Assembly (NCBI GenBank): GCA_037045685.1
Contig: JBAOII010000023.1
Span: 248,001 to 312,000 of the forward strand
DNA from: Competibacter_A sp037045685
Lineage (GTDB): Bacteria; Pseudomonadota; Gammaproteobacteria; Competibacterales; Competibacteraceae
Direction: 5' to 3'
DNA: 64,000 bases
The notes under the pieces are model-generated. The model worked only from the letters and a program-made list of their open reading frames with translations, did no database searches and was not told where the DNA came from. Both the position numbers and the translations under genes were made by a program. Below are positions 45,640-54,902 of the stretch, piece by piece. The stretch's first letter is position 1. Each line of letters starts with the position of its first letter.

Positions 45640-47799
45640 TCAGCGCTGGCCGCGCGCGCGGTCGGCCGCCTGCTCGGCCTGGATCGCGGTCAGGGCGATG
45701 GTGAACACGATATCTTCCACCAGCGCGCCCCGCGACAAGTCGTTGACCGGCTTGTTCAAGCCTTGCAGCATCGGGCCGATGCTGATCACGTCGGCGCTGC
45801 GCTGCACCGCCTTGTAGGTGGTGTTGCCGGTGTTGAGATCGGGGAAAATGAACACCGTCGCCCGTCCCGCCACCTGACTGTCCGGCGCCTTGCTCTGCGC
45901 CACCGTCTTGATCGTGGCCGCGTCGTATTGCAGCGGCCCGTCGATCAGCAAGTCCGGCCGCAGTTCGCGGGCGATGCGGGTCGCGTTCTTGACCTTCTCC
46001 ACGTCGCTGCCGCTGCCCGATGTGCCGGTGCTGTAGCTGAGCATCGCCACCCGCGGGGTGATGCCGAAAGCTTTGGCCGATTCGGCGCTCTGGATGGCGA
46101 TGTCGGCCAGATCCTCGGCGCTCGGGTCGATGTTGATGGCGCAATCGCCGTAGACCAGGACCTGCTCGGGCAGGCACATGAAGAAGATGGAGGACACCAG
46201 CCGGACGCCGGGGGCGGTCTTGACCAACTGCAGGGCCGGGCGGATGGTGTTGGCGGTGGTGTGCACGGCCCCGGACACCAGGCCGTCCACCTCGCCCAGT
46301 TGCAGCATCATGGTGCCCAGCACCACCGCGTCGTGCAGCTCCTCCTCGGCCAGCCCCGCCGTCAGCCCCTTGTGCTGGCGCAGCTCCACCATCGCGTCGA
46401 TGTAGCGCCGGTCGATCTCGGTCGGATCGATGATCTCGATGTCCGGCGGAATGCTCATGCCGCGCCGGCCCGCCAGCCGGTGCATGCGCCCGGAGTCGCC
46501 CATCAGCACGCAGCGGGCGATGCCGCGCTGGTGGCAGGTGATCGCCGCCTCGATGGTGCGCGGCTCGTTGCCCTCGGGCAACACGATGCGCTTGTTGGCC
46601 TTGCGGGCGCGTTCCACCAAGATGTGCTGGAACGCCGGGGGGCTGAGCCGCCGCTCCTCGATCCGGGTCAACAGCGGCTCTTTCCATTCCAGGGTGACGT
46701 GCGAGGCCACCGCTTCCACCGCCTGTTGCATCCGGTCGCGGTCGTCGAGCGGGACTTCCAGATTGAGGTGGGGCAGATACAGCACCGATTGCATGGCGCT
46801 GTAGGGAATGGTCAGGATCGGCAGGCCGGCGTCGAGCGCCGGACCGCACAGTTTCCAGATGCGGGGGTCGGGCTTGAGGCCGCCGGTGATCAGCACGCCG
46901 GCGACGTGGGTGCCCCCCATCGCCGCCATGCAGACCGCCAGCAGCAAATCGTCGCGGTCGCCGGGAATGATCATCATCGCGCCGGGCCGCAACTCCTGGC
47001 AACTGTTGACCAGGGTGGGAGCGCCCAGCGCGACGTGGGTGACGCGCCGGTTCAGTTGCCCCTCGTTGATGATCTGCGCGCCGATCATCTGCATGATATC
47101 CCGCACCCGCGGGGCGATCAGCTCGCGCTCCCAGGGAATGCAGCCCAGCAGCTTGAAGGTTTCCGGCCAGTGGCGGGCGCACTCGGCCCGGAATTCGGCC
47201 TCGTGGCCGGGGTGGTAGCCGTTCTCGGCGCGGCTGAAGTCGAAGCGGATATGGCCGGTCTGATCCACCGGCGCGTCCAGCAGGTTGATGATGCAGCCGA
47301 GCATCCGCTCGTGGCGGACGCCGCCGTAAGCGCGGGCGACGACTTCCACGGTATCGGCCACTTGGCGCGGGGTGTCGCGGCCGGGCGCGGTGACGATGAC
47401 GATCTTGGCGTCCAGGCTTTGCGCCATCTTGGCGTTGAGATGGGTGCCGTAGGATTGCTCCTCGGTGTCCATCAAGCCCTCGACGATGACGACGTTGGCG
47501 TGGTGGGCCGCCTGCTCGTAGCGGGCGATGACCTCCTCCAGCAGGACGTTTTCCCGGTCGTGGCCCAGCAGATTTTCCGCTTCGGCCACCGGGATCGGTT
47601 CGGGCGGATTCAGGCTGGAGACGACCCGCGCCAGCCGGGTCGAGCGCTCCGGGCCGGTGTCGCTGGCGTGCGGCTGGCTGATCGGCTTGCAGAAACCCAC
47701 CGGAATACCTTCGCGGTCGAGCGCGTGCACCAGCCCGAGGGCGACGGTGGTCAGTCCGACCCGTTGTTCGGTGGGGACGACAAGAATGGCGGTGGTCAT
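45640..47799 (-). CDS. pta: Phosphate acetyltransferase
   Basis: Pta interconverts acetyl-CoA and acetyl phosphate. The long, 719-residue form has three parts. The first is an N-terminal P-loop-like domain (AILVVPTEQRVGLTTVALGL), the second a DRTGG regulatory domain around residues 220-335. The third is the catalytic PTA_PTB domain from about 390, with VLPEGNEPRTIEAA, VSGAVHTTANTIRPALQ and ATVFIFPDLNTGNTTYKA. ATG 47799 follows GAGGAA; earlier in-frame codons give a non-family extension. No ackA is adjacent; a CoA-transferase gene lies upstream on the same strand, so acetate flux may use both. Confidence 0.95.
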   Translation of the reverse strand: MTTAILVVPTEQRVGLTTVALGLVHALDREGIPVGFCKPISQPHASDTGPERSTRLARVVSSLNPPEPIPVAEAENLLGHDRENVLLEEVIARYEQAAHHANVVIVEGLMDTEEQSYGTHLNAKMAQSLDAKIVIVTAPGRDTPRQVADTVEVVARAYGGVRHERMLGCIINLLDAPVDQTGHIRFDFSRAENGYHPGHEAEFRAECARHWPETFKLLGCIPWERELIAPRVRDIMQMIGAQIINEGQLNRRVTHVALGAPTLVNSCQELRPGAMMIIPGDRDDLLLAVCMAAMGGTHVAGVLITGGLKPDPRIWKLCGPALDAGLPILTIPYSAMQSVLYLPHLNLEVPLDDRDRMQQAVEAVASHVTLEWKEPLLTRIEERRLSPPAFQHILVERARKANKRIVLPEGNEPRTIEAAITCHQRGIARCVLMGDSGRMHRLAGRRGMSIPPDIEIIDPTEIDRRYIDAMVELRQHKGLTAGLAEEELHDAVVLGTMMLQLGEVDGLVSGAVHTTANTIRPALQLVKTAPGVRLVSSIFFMCLPEQVLVYGDCAINIDPSAEDLADIAIQSAESAKAFGITPRVAMLSYSTGTSGSGSDVEKVKNATRIARELRPDLLIDGPLQYDAATIKTVAQSKAPDSQVAGRATVFIFPDLNTGNTTYKAVQRSADVISIGPMLQGLNKPVNDLSRGALVEDIVFTIALTAIQAEQAADRARGQR

Positions 47800-47924
47800 G
47801 ACCGTTCCTCGTGGGCAATAAATGTTGCGATGCAATATAGCATACAACAATTTGACCATTCGAGGGTACAAAAAGCGCGAGATTCGCGGGGTTCTTGCGC
47901 TTTTTGAGGGCTATTGCGCCGCGA

Positions 47925-49955
47925 TCAGCCGGTTCCACCGTAACTGGCGATTTCCAAATCCTCGTCGGTCAGGCCGGATTGGGCGTCGCGCAGATGGCGG
48001 CGAGCCTCGCCGGCGCTCTCGAAGATGTACGGCGCCACGTCCCGCTGCTCCAGGGCGTCGCCCAGCTTCATCCGCAGGAAGGCGCTGGTGGTGTAGCGGG
48101 TCACGCCGGAGTAAAAGCGGCTCATCAGATCCTTGATGATGTCGGTGTAGGGGTCGATCAGGTCGGGATCGATGCTGAAATTGTCGTAGTTGACCACGGC
48201 GTAAGTCTTGTGGCCCAGCGATCCCAAGTTGCGCTCGACCTGGCGGCGGATGGCCTCGGCGTCGTCCAGGGTCTTGATTTCGTAGCCTTCCAGGTTGACG
48301 AAGAACAGATCGTCGTCGGCGTCGTAGGTGAAGCGCTCCTCGACCGGCAGGCGCAGCAGCGCCCGGCGCAAGCCCATCGGCTCGGCTTGGAAGATGCGCT
48401 CGTCCATCGGGCGCGGGGGTCGCTTCAGGACGGGCTGGAAATCCATTTGCGCCAGGATGTCCCGCTCCAGGTCGATGCCCGGGGCGATTTCGATCAGTTC
48501 CATGCCGTCGCGGGTCAACTGGAACACGCAGCGCTCGGTGACGTAGAGCGCCGGCTGGCCCTTGGCGACCGCGTGCGAGCCGCTGAAGGTGCGATGCTCC
48601 ACCTGATCGAGAAACTTGCGGCCCTTGCCGGGCTTGACGATCCGCAACCGGCCCTCCTCGATGGCGATTTCGCCGCCGTTGGCGAAGGTGCCGACGAACA
48701 CCACCCGCTTGGCGTTCTGGCTGATGTTGATGAAGCCGCCGGCGCCGGCCAGCCGGGTGCCGAACTTGCTGACGTTGACGTTGCCCTGCCGGTCCACCTG
48801 GGCCATGCCGAGGAAGGCGATATCCAGCCCGCCGCCGTCGTAGAAGTCGAACTGCGAGGGCTGGTCGATGATCGCCTGGGTGTTGCTGGCCGCGCCGAAA
48901 TTGAGTCCTCCCGCCGGCACGCCGCCGAGCACGCCCGGTTCGGCGGTCAGGGTCATCAGGCTGATGATCTTTTCTTCGTTGGCGACATTGGCGATGCCTT
49001 CCGGCATCCCGATGCCGAGATTGACCACGCTGTTGGGAAGAATCTCGAAAGCGGCGCGGCGGGCGATCAGCTTGCGCTCGCCGAGCGGCATCGGGGGAAT
49101 GGATTGCATCGGCACCCGGATTTCGCCGCTGAAGGCCGGGTTGTAGGGCGTGGCGAAGGTCTGCCAGTGGTGCTCGGGCGGGGCGACCACGATGCAGTCC
49201 ACCAGCACGGCGGGAATCTTGACGTTGCGCGGGTGCAGGCTGCCGCGCTCGGCCAGACGCTCGACCTGGACGATCACCACGCCACCGGAGTTGTGGACGG
49301 CGGTGGCGATGGCCAGCACCTCCAGGGTCAGCGCTTCCTTCTCCATGGTGATGTTGCCGTCGGAATCGGCGCTGGTGCCGCGAATCAGGGCGACGTTGAT
49401 CGGGAACGCCTTGTAGAACAGATATTCTTCGCCGCCGATGGGCATCAGCTCGACCAGCTCCTCGGTGGTCAGGTCGTTCATCTTGCCGCCGCCGAAGCGC
49501 GGGTCCACGAAGGTGCCCAAGCCCACCCGGCTCAGGGTGCCGGGTTTGTGGGCGGCGATGTCGCGGAACAGGTGGGAAATGACGCCCTGCGGCAGGTTGT
49601 AGGCTTCGATCTGGCCGGCGATGGCCAACTGGCCCAGCTTGGGAACCAGCCCCCAATGCCCGCCGATCACCCGCCGGATCAGCCCCTCGTGGCCGAGATG
49701 GTTCAGGCCGCGCTCCTTGCCGTCGCCTTGGCCGGCGGCGTAGACCAGCGTCAGGTTGCGGGGCCGGCCGGTTTCGAGGAAATGGTCTTCCAGCGCGATG
49801 GCCAGATGCTCGGCGAAGCCGATGCCGACGAAACCGCCGGTGGCGACGGTATCGCCGTCCCGGATCAGCCGCACCGCCTCGGCGGCGGTGACGATCTTGC
49901 CTTTGCTGGCGAACGGCTGGGAAGACAGCAGGGGATGCGGGTGGGAAACGGGCAT
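47925..49955 (-). CDS. Acyl-CoA:acetate/propionate CoA-transferase, YdiF-like with C-terminal extension
   Basis: The 676-residue enzyme has both halves of the family I CoA-transferase fold in one chain. The first half has DTVATGGFVGIGFAEHLAIAL and GGHWGLVPKLG; the second has VVNLGIGMPEGIANVA and TAEPGVLGGVPAGGLNFGAA. YdiF and propionate CoA-transferases are about 530 residues. Here residues about 525-676 form an additional domain (FTYDADDDLFFVNLEGYEIK, then KTYAVVNYDNFSI) resembling an STAS-like alpha/beta unit. It would transfer CoA between acyl-CoA and acetate, propionate or 3-keto acids, which fits PHA turnover. Exact substrate unknown. Confidence 0.88.
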   Translation of the reverse strand: MPVSHPHPLLSSQPFASKGKIVTAAEAVRLIRDGDTVATGGFVGIGFAEHLAIALEDHFLETGRPRNLTLVYAAGQGDGKERGLNHLGHEGLIRRVIGGHWGLVPKLGQLAIAGQIEAYNLPQGVISHLFRDIAAHKPGTLSRVGLGTFVDPRFGGGKMNDLTTEELVELMPIGGEEYLFYKAFPINVALIRGTSADSDGNITMEKEALTLEVLAIATAVHNSGGVVIVQVERLAERGSLHPRNVKIPAVLVDCIVVAPPEHHWQTFATPYNPAFSGEIRVPMQSIPPMPLGERKLIARRAAFEILPNSVVNLGIGMPEGIANVANEEKIISLMTLTAEPGVLGGVPAGGLNFGAASNTQAIIDQPSQFDFYDGGGLDIAFLGMAQVDRQGNVNVSKFGTRLAGAGGFINISQNAKRVVFVGTFANGGEIAIEEGRLRIVKPGKGRKFLDQVEHRTFSGSHAVAKGQPALYVTERCVFQLTRDGMELIEIAPGIDLERDILAQMDFQPVLKRPPRPMDERIFQAEPMGLRRALLRLPVEERFTYDADDDLFFVNLEGYEIKTLDDAEAIRRQVERNLGSLGHKTYAVVNYDNFSIDPDLIDPYTDIIKDLMSRFYSGVTRYTTSAFLRMKLGDALEQRDVAPYIFESAGEARRHLRDAQSGLTDEDLEIASYGGTG

Positions 49956-49981
49956 GGAATCGGACCTGTGGGGTTAGCGGT

Positions 49982-51319
49982 TCAGTGGGTTTGCCGATCC
50001 AGTCGATCGGTGAGTTCGCGCAGTTCGGGGGCGATATGGACCGGGTAGGCCGGCGCGGTTCGATTGGCGCGCAGCGCGGGCGGCAGCGCCGCCAGTTGCG
50101 CCCGGACCCGCTCGCGGACGGCGGCGAGCGATTCGGGAGGCGACAGCCGCCGGCCCTCCAGCATGACCGGTCGCAGCAGCGGTTCGCCCGGTCGCGGAGC
50201 CGCTTCCAGACCGAGGCAGTCCTCCGCGAAGAGACCGCCGGCATCGGTTCGCCGGTACACCTGCTTGCGGCCCGGCCAGGTCGCCTTGCCCTCGGAGCGC
50301 TTGCGCCGGGGCTGGCCGGCGTACTCTTGCAGCTTGTAGACCAGTTCCAGGGTCGGCGCGTCGGTGGAGGCATCCAGCCGGGTGCCGACGCCGAAACCGT
50401 CGATGGGCGCCCCGTCGGCCAACAGTTTCTGCAAGCGGTGTTCATCGAGATCGCCGCTGGCGAAAATGGTGAGCCGATTCAAGCCGCCGTCGTCGAGGAT
50501 GCGGCGGACGCGCCGAGCGTGTTCGGCCAGGTCGCCGCTGTCGATGCGCACGCCTTTGATCGCGATGCCGCGCGCCTGGAGGCGGGCCGCGAGCGGGATC
50601 AGCTTGCGGGCGGCGGCTTCGGTGTCGTAGGTGTCGAGCAGCAAGACCACGTTGCCGGGCTGGGCCGCCGCGAAATGCTCGAAGGCGTCTTCCTCGCGGT
50701 CGTGAGCCTGGATCAGCGAGTGCGCCATGGTCCCGAACAGGGGAATGTCGAACCGCATCCCGGCGAGCACCGTGGCGGTGCCGCCGAAGCCGGCCAGGTA
50801 GGCGGCTCGGGCGGCGAGCAGGCCGGCTTCGGCGCCGTGAGCCCGGCGCAGGCCGAAATCCACCAGCAGCTTGCCGGGCGCGGCCAGCGCGCAGCGGGCG
50901 GCCTTGGAGGCGATCAAGGTCTGATAGTGGATCAGGTTGATCAAACGGCTTTCCACCAGTTGCGCTTGCGGCAAGGGCGCGGTGATGCGCAGGATCGGCT
51001 CGTCGGCGAAAAACGCCGTGCCTTCGGGCAGGGCGTGCACCGCGCCGGTAAAGCGGAACTCGGCCAGGGAATTCACGAACCCGGCGCCGAAACGGCCGCA
51101 GCCGGCCAGCCAGTCCAGCTCCTCGGGGGTGAAGCGCAGATTTTCCAGATAGTCGAGCGCCTGCTCCAGTCCGGCGGCGAGCAGGAAGCCCCGCTCGGGC
51201 GGCAACCGGCGGGCGAACAGATCGAAAACAGCCGTTTCTTGCATGCGCTCGGCGTGATAAGTCTGGAGCATGGTGAGCTGGTAGAGATCGGTCAGTAGCG
51301 CGCTGGTTTCGGGGGTCAT
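49982..51319 (-). CDS. pncB: Nicotinate phosphoribosyltransferase
   Basis: NAPRTase makes nicotinate mononucleotide from nicotinate and PRPP for NAD salvage. The 445-residue protein starts LLTDLYQLTMLQTYHA and has FDLFARRLPPERGFLLAAGL and FADEPILRITAPLPQAQLVE. Further blocks are FGLRRAHGAEAGLLAARAAY and the PRPP-related GVRIDSGDLAEHARRVR and FGVGTRLDAS. All are characteristic of bacterial NAPRTase. It lies 26 bases downstream of the CoA-transferase start, so the two are probably co-transcribed. Confidence 0.95.
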   Translation of the reverse strand: MTPETSALLTDLYQLTMLQTYHAERMQETAVFDLFARRLPPERGFLLAAGLEQALDYLENLRFTPEELDWLAGCGRFGAGFVNSLAEFRFTGAVHALPEGTAFFADEPILRITAPLPQAQLVESRLINLIHYQTLIASKAARCALAAPGKLLVDFGLRRAHGAEAGLLAARAAYLAGFGGTATVLAGMRFDIPLFGTMAHSLIQAHDREEDAFEHFAAAQPGNVVLLLDTYDTEAAARKLIPLAARLQARGIAIKGVRIDSGDLAEHARRVRRILDDGGLNRLTIFASGDLDEHRLQKLLADGAPIDGFGVGTRLDASTDAPTLELVYKLQEYAGQPRRKRSEGKATWPGRKQVYRRTDAGGLFAEDCLGLEAAPRPGEPLLRPVMLEGRRLSPPESLAAVRERVRAQLAALPPALRANRTAPAYPVHIAPELRELTDRLDRQTH

Positions 51320-51452
51320 GGCCTTAACTTGGGTCGAGAGCGCGGGCGAGCGCCGCTGCGGTGTCTATATGGGATACGCCGTCGAGTTGCAAGGGGTCGG
51401 CGGGATTCGTGAAACGGGCGTCGGACCCGACGGAGGGTTTGCCGTGGCGGAT

Positions 51453-52214
51453 ATGAGCGCGGGGGAGATTCTAACCGAGCGGCGGGATGGCGTGTTGCTG
51501 GTGCGCATCCACCGCCCCGACAAGAAAAACGCCTTGACGCGGGCGATGTACGCGGCGCTGACGGCGGCGCTGGAGCAGGCCGCCGATGATCCGGCCATCC
51601 GGGTGGCGGTGTTGACCGGCGGCGGCGACAGTTTCACCAGCGGCAACGATCTCGCCGACTTTATGGCGGACCCGCCCGCCGGCGAGGACAGCCCGGTCTT
51701 CCGGTTCCTGGCCGCGCTGCTCGGGTTCGAGAAGCCGCTGATCGCGGCGGTGAACGGGATGGCGGTCGGCATCGGGGTCACCCTGCTGCTGCATTGCGAG
51801 CTGGTTTACGTTCGGGCCGGATCGACCTTGCTGTTGCCGTTCGCCAACCTCGGCCTTTGTCCCGAGGCGGGCTCCAGCCTGCTGTTGCCGAAGCGGGTCG
51901 GCTACCCCCGCGCGGCGGAACTGCTGCTGCTCGGAGAGCCGTTCAGCGCCGAGCAAGCGCTGGCCTGGGGCTTGATCAACGGCATCGGCGCCGACGCGGA
52001 AGCGACCCTGGAACTGGCGCTGGCCAAGGCGCGGCGGCTGGCCGATCAGCCGGCGGCGGCGGTGCGGCTGGCCAAGGCGCTGCTGAAACGATCCGAGGCC
52101 GAGCGAGTGCGGGAAACGATCGCCCTGGAAAGCCGGCATTTCATGGAGTTGCTGCGTTCGCCGGAAGCGCTGGCGGCCTTGCGGGCGTTCGCGGGACGGC
52201 GGCGCTCGGGGTGA
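51453..52214 (+). CDS. Enoyl-CoA hydratase/isomerase family protein
   Basis: The 253-residue crotonase-fold protein has RIHRPDKKNALTRAMY and a substrate oxyanion region GGGDSFTSGNDLADFM. AAVNGMAVGIGVTLLLHCELV and FANLGLCPEAGSSLLLPKRVG follow. The usual catalytic pair of hydratases is incomplete: the second glutamate position reads C-P-E-A-G-S, suggesting an isomerase or PaaG/ECI-like member. ATG 51453 was chosen because similarity begins there; the frame is open to 51318. It diverges from pncB. It probably acts in fatty acid or PHA-linked beta-oxidation. Confidence 0.87.
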   Translation: MSAGEILTERRDGVLLVRIHRPDKKNALTRAMYAALTAALEQAADDPAIRVAVLTGGGDSFTSGNDLADFMADPPAGEDSPVFRFLAALLGFEKPLIAAVNGMAVGIGVTLLLHCELVYVRAGSTLLLPFANLGLCPEAGSSLLLPKRVGYPRAAELLLLGEPFSAEQALAWGLINGIGADAEATLELALAKARRLADQPAAAVRLAKALLKRSEAERVRETIALESRHFMELLRSPEALAALRAFAGRRRSG

Positions 52215-52340
52215 GCGGAGCGCCGATCGGACGCGGGCGGTTCAGAGGCCTTTTGTGCGGCCCGTAGCCCGCTAACGGATTGAAAAAACGCGCTCACCTG
52301 CAACTCTCTCTCCCAAGAAAAAGGGGAGTGGCGCGTCCTC

Positions 52341-52958
52341 TCAGTTGTCCGCGTTCAGCCGAGCCAGCAGGCGGATCAGATCCGAAAGCGACTCGGCCTG
52401 GAGTTTTTCCATGACCCGCTTGCGATGGATTTCCACGGTGGAGAGGCTGATGCCGAGTTCGGCGGCGATGACCTTGTTGTACTGGCCCTCCACCACCCGA
52501 TCCAGCACCTCCCGCTCGCGGGGCGACAGCAGCGCCACTCGGGCCGCCGCCTCGGCGCGGCGAGCCTGCCGGCCGCGCTCCCGCGCGTCGAGGGCCAGCG
52601 CCTCTTGGATGCGAGCCAGCAGGGTTTGGCCTTGAAAGGGTTTTTCGATGAAGTCGAAAGCGCCCGCCTTCATGGCCCGGATCGCCATCGGCACGTCTCC
52701 GTGGCCGGTCATGAAGATGATCGGAATCCGATCGCCTTTGAGCTGCAACTGCCTCTGCAAATCCAGGCCGCTGAGACCGGGCATCCGCACGTCCAGCACC
52801 AGGCAACCCGGCCGCTGGACGACGCCGGCATCGAGGAAATCGGTGGCGCTCGCGAAGGTTTCGACCGCCAGCCCGCTGGCTTGCAGCAACAGGCCGACCG
52901 CGTCGCGCACGGCTTGGTCGTCGTCGATCAGGAAGACGGTCGGAGTGGCGTCGGGCAT
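52341..52958 (-). CDS. FixJ/TodT-type response regulator
   Basis: The 205-residue protein has a receiver domain (VFLIDDDQAVRDAV, Asp56 in CLVLDVRMPG, Thr in IIFMTGHGD, Lys in FIEKPF) and a LuxR-type helix-turn-helix (LSPREREVLDRVVEGQYNK, then LGISLSTVEIHRKRVMEKL). This is the FixJ layout. The cognate kinase is almost certainly the gene 17 bases upstream at 52976-54886. FixJ-type regulators usually activate sigma-70 promoters in response to oxygen or redox signals. Confidence 0.94.
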   Translation of the reverse strand: MPDATPTVFLIDDDQAVRDAVGLLLQASGLAVETFASATDFLDAGVVQRPGCLVLDVRMPGLSGLDLQRQLQLKGDRIPIIFMTGHGDVPMAIRAMKAGAFDFIEKPFQGQTLLARIQEALALDARERGRQARRAEAAARVALLSPREREVLDRVVEGQYNKVIAAELGISLSTVEIHRKRVMEKLQAESLSDLIRLLARLNADN

Positions 52959-52975
52959 GGCTGCGCGGTTTGCGA

Positions 52976-54886
52976 TCAGGGATTGGCGTGAATCGGCAGG
53001 GTGAAGTGGAACGAGGCTCCGCCATCCGGGTTCGTCGTCGCCCAGATTTGCCCGCCCTGGGATTCGATGATCGAGCGGCTGACCGATAGCCCCAATCCCA
53101 TGTTGCCGGGCTTGGTGGAGAAGAAGGGCCGAAACAATCGGTCGGCCGCTCCCGAGTCGAACGCCGGTCCGGTGTCGCGGACGGTGGCCATGACCCAGGC
53201 GGCGTCCAGCGCGGCGGTGCGCAGAGTCAGCTCGCGCCGCTCGCCCTCGGTATCCTGCATGGCTTCGAGCGCGTTGCGAATCAAATACAGGACCACCAGT
53301 TGGATCTGAATGTCGTCGGCCAGCGCCGGCGGAAGGGATTCCATCAAGTCCAGCCGCAACGCGACCCCGGATTGGCGCAGTTCCAGTTGGGCGTAATGGA
53401 TCACCGAGCGGATCAGGGCGTTCAGGTCGAGCGCGGCCTGAGCGGCGGGATGCTTGCGCACCAGCTCGCGCAGGTGGCGGATGATTTCCCCGGCGCGCAG
53501 CCCCTGGTTGGCGATTTCGTCGAGCGTTCCGGTCAATACCCGGGGATCGGTGTTGGCCTGCCGCAGCAAGGCCAGACACGCTTGGGTATAGGCGACGATG
53601 GCCGCCAGCGGCTGGTTGAGTTCGTGGGCCAAGTTGGAGGCCAGCTCGACCGCCAGGCTGAGCCGCGACATCCGGGCCAGCTCCACCTGTTGCCGCCGCA
53701 ACTGGTCTTCGGCCAGCTTGCGGGCGGTGATGTCCTCGGCCAGACCGGCGATGCGATAGATGTGGCCGGTCTCGTCGCGGACGGGGAAGCCGCGATCCCA
53801 GATCCAGCGCATCGTGCCGTCGGGGCGCACGATGCGATATTCCTCGTCGAAAGAGCCCAGCGCTCGCTTGGCGAGATGGGCGGCCTGGACGCGCGGCCGG
53901 TCGTCGGGGTGAATCGCCTCGATCCATTCCAGCGGGCGCTCGTGCAGGCCGGCGATCGGCTGGCCCCACACCTCCTCGTAAGCCGGGCTGATGTAGAGGA
54001 GCCTTTCCTCCGCGATGCCGTGGACCCAGAACACTTCCCGGATGTGTTCGGTGATCTGGCGAAACCGTTCCTCGCTGTCGCGCAGGGCGATTTCCGCCTG
54101 GATGCGAGCGGCGATCTGGCGCTCCAGAGCCTGATTGATGGCGAGCAGCTCGGCGGTGCGTTCCCGGATTCGCGATTCCGGGTCGGCGCGGGCGGGTTGC
54201 GTCCGTTCCTCGGTCGGGTTTCGCGCGGTGATGTCTCGGACGATGCCGAGAATGCCGATGATGGCGCCATCGGTGTCCCGGTAGGGCCATTTGATCGAAA
54301 GCAGGATCCGGGTATCGCCCCGGATGGTGCAGCTATCCTCGCGGCTCAGAAAAATTCCATCGGCGATCACCCGGCGGTCGTCCGCCATCCATTTCACGGC
54401 GATTTCGGTCGGGAACAAATCGCTGTCGAGCCGGTTCACGCATTCGGCCGAGGGGCGATCCGCCAAGCGCCCGCCCGCCGAGTTGAAAAAGAGGTAGCGA
54501 CCCGAGGAGCCCTTGACGAAAGCCGCGTCGGCGAGATGCTCCATCAGTTCGGTCAGCCGTTTGCTCTGGGCCTGCTCGACGCGGGAAACGGTTTTGGCTC
54601 GGGCGCGCAGCAGCCAGAACAGCAGGCCGCCACCAGCGATGATCGCCAGCGCGCCGGGCCATTGCCCGAAAAGCGTGGCTGTCATGTCGTTGCCGTGGAG
54701 CCAGGCGGCGAGCAGGGGGGTGGCGGCCAGCAGCCAAAGCAGGCCGACCGTCACGTAAAGCAGGCCGACGGCGGCGGGACGGACAGAGCCGCGCCGCCCG
54801 CTCGGCTCGGTCGAGCCGGGGCTTGGGATCGCGAGAGGCGGAAAGCGGTCGGGCCTAGGGGTCGCGGGGTCTTCGGCAATGCCCAT
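52976..54886 (-). CDS. FixL-like sensor histidine kinase with two PAS domains
   Basis: The 636-residue kinase has two N-terminal transmembrane helices (about 38-62 and 76-96) with only a short loop between them. A PAS domain follows (LTELMEHLADAAFVKGSSGRY in pattern), then a coil, then a second PAS with PAC (FRQITEHIREVFWVHG to YRIAGLAEDITARKLAE). The kinase core has His421 in SNLAHELNQPLAAIVAYTQA, and DTGPAFDSG with GNMGLGLSVSRSIIE in the ATPase domain. The H-box HELNQPLAAI is that of FixL/TodS-type kinases. No heme-binding PAS histidine is obvious, so oxygen sensing is not assured. Confidence 0.9.
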   Translation of the reverse strand: MGIAEDPATPRPDRFPPLAIPSPGSTEPSGRRGSVRPAAVGLLYVTVGLLWLLAATPLLAAWLHGNDMTATLFGQWPGALAIIAGGGLLFWLLRARAKTVSRVEQAQSKRLTELMEHLADAAFVKGSSGRYLFFNSAGGRLADRPSAECVNRLDSDLFPTEIAVKWMADDRRVIADGIFLSREDSCTIRGDTRILLSIKWPYRDTDGAIIGILGIVRDITARNPTEERTQPARADPESRIRERTAELLAINQALERQIAARIQAEIALRDSEERFRQITEHIREVFWVHGIAEERLLYISPAYEEVWGQPIAGLHERPLEWIEAIHPDDRPRVQAAHLAKRALGSFDEEYRIVRPDGTMRWIWDRGFPVRDETGHIYRIAGLAEDITARKLAEDQLRRQQVELARMSRLSLAVELASNLAHELNQPLAAIVAYTQACLALLRQANTDPRVLTGTLDEIANQGLRAGEIIRHLRELVRKHPAAQAALDLNALIRSVIHYAQLELRQSGVALRLDLMESLPPALADDIQIQLVVLYLIRNALEAMQDTEGERRELTLRTAALDAAWVMATVRDTGPAFDSGAADRLFRPFFSTKPGNMGLGLSVSRSIIESQGGQIWATTNPDGGASFHFTLPIHANP

Positions 54887-54902
54887 CGCTGGATAACCCG
54901 GA

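Noticed and set aside
47895..50048. 717-residue plus-strand frame opposite the CoA-transferase
   Set aside because: Antisense shadow. The minus-strand frame contains both CoA-transferase halves with conserved motifs.
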